A stretch of 64,000 nucleotides of DNA, taken from assembly GCA_947504185.1 (NCBI GenBank), contig CANNGJ010000004.1, positions 111,358 to 175,357 on the forward strand. Reading direction: 5' to 3'. Shown here piece after piece: positions 63,206-64,000 of this stretch. The notes beneath the pieces were generated by a model. It made no database searches. It was not told the DNA's origin and worked only from the letters and a program-made list of their open reading frames with translations. The DNA is from an uncultured Tenacibaculum sp. Its GTDB lineage: Bacteria; Bacteroidota; Bacteroidia; Flavobacteriales; Flavobacteriaceae. The position numbers and the translations under genes were made by a program. The stretch's first letter is position 1, and the number at the start of each line of letters is the position of its first letter.

Positions 63206-63906
63206 AAGGTAAATTATACTTAATTCCAACAACTTTAGGAGATACTGAGCCGCTAGAAGTGATGCCTTTGTCAGTAAAAAAAACTGTTGAGCATCTTGAT
63301 TACTTTATTGTAGAGAATGAAAAATCAGCAAGAAGATTTATAAAAAGAATCACTCCATCAAAATCACAACCGTCTTTACAATTAATGTTGTTAGATAAAT
63401 ATTCTGATGATTTTGAAACTCAAAATTACTTAGATGCTTGTGAGAAAGGTATTTCGATTGGGTTATTGTCGGAAGCAGGGGTTCCTGCTGTTGCAGATCC
63501 TGGTGCAAGTATTGTAAAATTAGCGCATCAAAAAGGAGTACAAGTAGTGCCTTTAGTAGGGCCTTCGTCAATATTAATGGCAATGATGGGTTCAGGAATG
63601 AATGGGCAAAATTTTGCGTTTAATGGGTATTTACCTATTGATAAATCGGATAGAAAGAAAGCAATTAAAGAGCTTGAAAAGCTATCTAAAGATAAAAATC
63701 AATCACAAATATTTATTGAAACTCCTTATAGAAATGGAAAAATGTTAGATGATTTACGAGCGACATTATCACCAGAAACTAGAATTTGTGTTGCATGTGA
63801 TATAACGTTACCGTCTGAATATATTAAAACATTAACAGTGAAAGAATGGAAAAATGAAAAGCCTGATTTGCATAAGCGACCAGCAATTTTCATTATTCAT
63901 AAATAA
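63202..63906 (+). CDS. RsmI-like SAM-dependent methyltransferase (tetrapyrrole methylase fold)
   Basis: 234 residues. The N-terminal YLIPTTLGD, ENEKSARRF and GIGLLSEAGVPAVADPGASIV-type segment and VPLVGPSSILMAMMGSGMNGQNFAFNGYLP are typical of RsmI, which methylates C1402 of 16S rRNA; the sequence is a divergent branch common in Bacteroidota, so the rRNA target is not certain. Overlaps the phosphatase gene by four bases. Confidence 0.88.
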   Translation: MKGKLYLIPTTLGDTEPLEVMPLSVKKTVEHLDYFIVENEKSARRFIKRITPSKSQPSLQLMLLDKYSDDFETQNYLDACEKGISIGLLSEAGVPAVADPGASIVKLAHQKGVQVVPLVGPSSILMAMMGSGMNGQNFAFNGYLPIDKSDRKKAIKELEKLSKDKNQSQIFIETPYRNGKMLDDLRATLSPETRICVACDITLPSEYIKTLTVKEWKNEKPDLHKRPAIFIIHK

Positions 63907-63930
63907 AAAAAGACATCCAACAGGATAGTC

Positions 63931-63959
63931 ATGGTCGGAAGAAATTCCGGCCATTTTTT
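63931..63959 (+). terminator. Terminator of the dnaA-phosphatase-methyltransferase unit
   Basis: ATGGTCGGAA pairs with TTCCGGCCAT (one G-U pair) around GAAA, followed by a T run. Confidence 0.8.
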
Positions 63960-64000
63960 ATGTTTCAAAATGGTCTAAATTGCCTTGACAATCAACAACA

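Overview
The window is AT-rich DNA from a member of the Bacteroidota, most probably a marine Flavobacteriaceae (Tenacibaculum-like by overall impression). The evidence is the set of protein families, A-rich start contexts without Shine-Dalgarno sequences, recurrent TAnnTTTG -7 promoter boxes, and typical neighbourhoods (rsfS-ftsH-LUD-cdsA; lptG-lolA-ftsK-dgkA-tpx; dnaA-LMW phosphatase-methyltransferase). No tRNA, rRNA, CRISPR array, transposase or prophage was recognised.

Layout. 1-2.9 kb: a leftward partial histidine-decarboxylase-like gene, then a leftward operon of a thioredoxin-like protein, a four-cysteine MarR regulator, an AAA ATPase and a YggS-type PLP protein; related dyads lie in front of both the thioredoxin and marR genes. 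3-10 kb: gcvP, a UbiA-like membrane protein, a fused phosphoserine-phosphatase/phosphoglycerate-dehydrogenase gene and a zincin lipoprotein. 10-19 kb: an IclR regulator divergent from a ten-gene kynurenine (tryptophan) catabolic operon running from kynureninase and kynurenine monooxygenase to 3-hydroxyanthranilate dioxygenase and ACMS decarboxylase. 19-32.7 kb: lipid, protein-quality and housekeeping genes (cdsA, ftsH, rsfS, birA, pyrE, dnaK, NDH-2, an AraC regulator). 32.7-41.2 kb: RibBA with a degenerate GTP cyclohydrolase half, lptG, lolA, ftsK, dgkA, tpx and a MATE exporter. 41.2-42.6 kb: a 1.37-kb cassette-like insertion carrying one serine-hydrolase gene and bounded by a perfect 13-bp inverted repeat with structured ends. 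42.6-46.8 kb: an Smr-less MutS2, a kelch protein and uracil-DNA glycosylase.

The most unusual region is 46.8-56.3 kb. Three very small genes (33, 46 and 49 codons) share an N-terminal leader motif (FKVxELEQRLE or close to it) followed by different C-terminal parts with two cysteines each, the pattern of RiPP precursor peptides. With them are two paralogous ~650-residue proteins that combine a class I isoprenoid-synthase-like helical half with a squalene-cyclase-like barrel half, and a 691-residue membrane protein that appears to fuse a PqqD-like peptide-recognition domain, an M50 site-2 protease, a MauE-like redox membrane domain and a thioredoxin-like domain. A conserved ~26-nt element with a covarying base pair precedes two of the three precursor genes, strong hairpins separate precursors from large genes, and a TPR histidine kinase/NarL-type response regulator pair is transcribed divergently. 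My proposal is a regulated peptide-maturation system in which leader peptides are recognised by the PqqD-like domain, cysteines are handled by the MauE/thioredoxin part, the M50 protease cleaves in the membrane, and the terpene-synthase-like enzymes either modify the peptide or make a terpenoid partner. The product is unknown.

56.3-64 kb: secA, a DUF2795 protein, cobalamin adenosyltransferase, a thioesterase, dnaA (no DnaA-box cluster seen nearby), a low-molecular-weight phosphatase and an RsmI-like methyltransferase.
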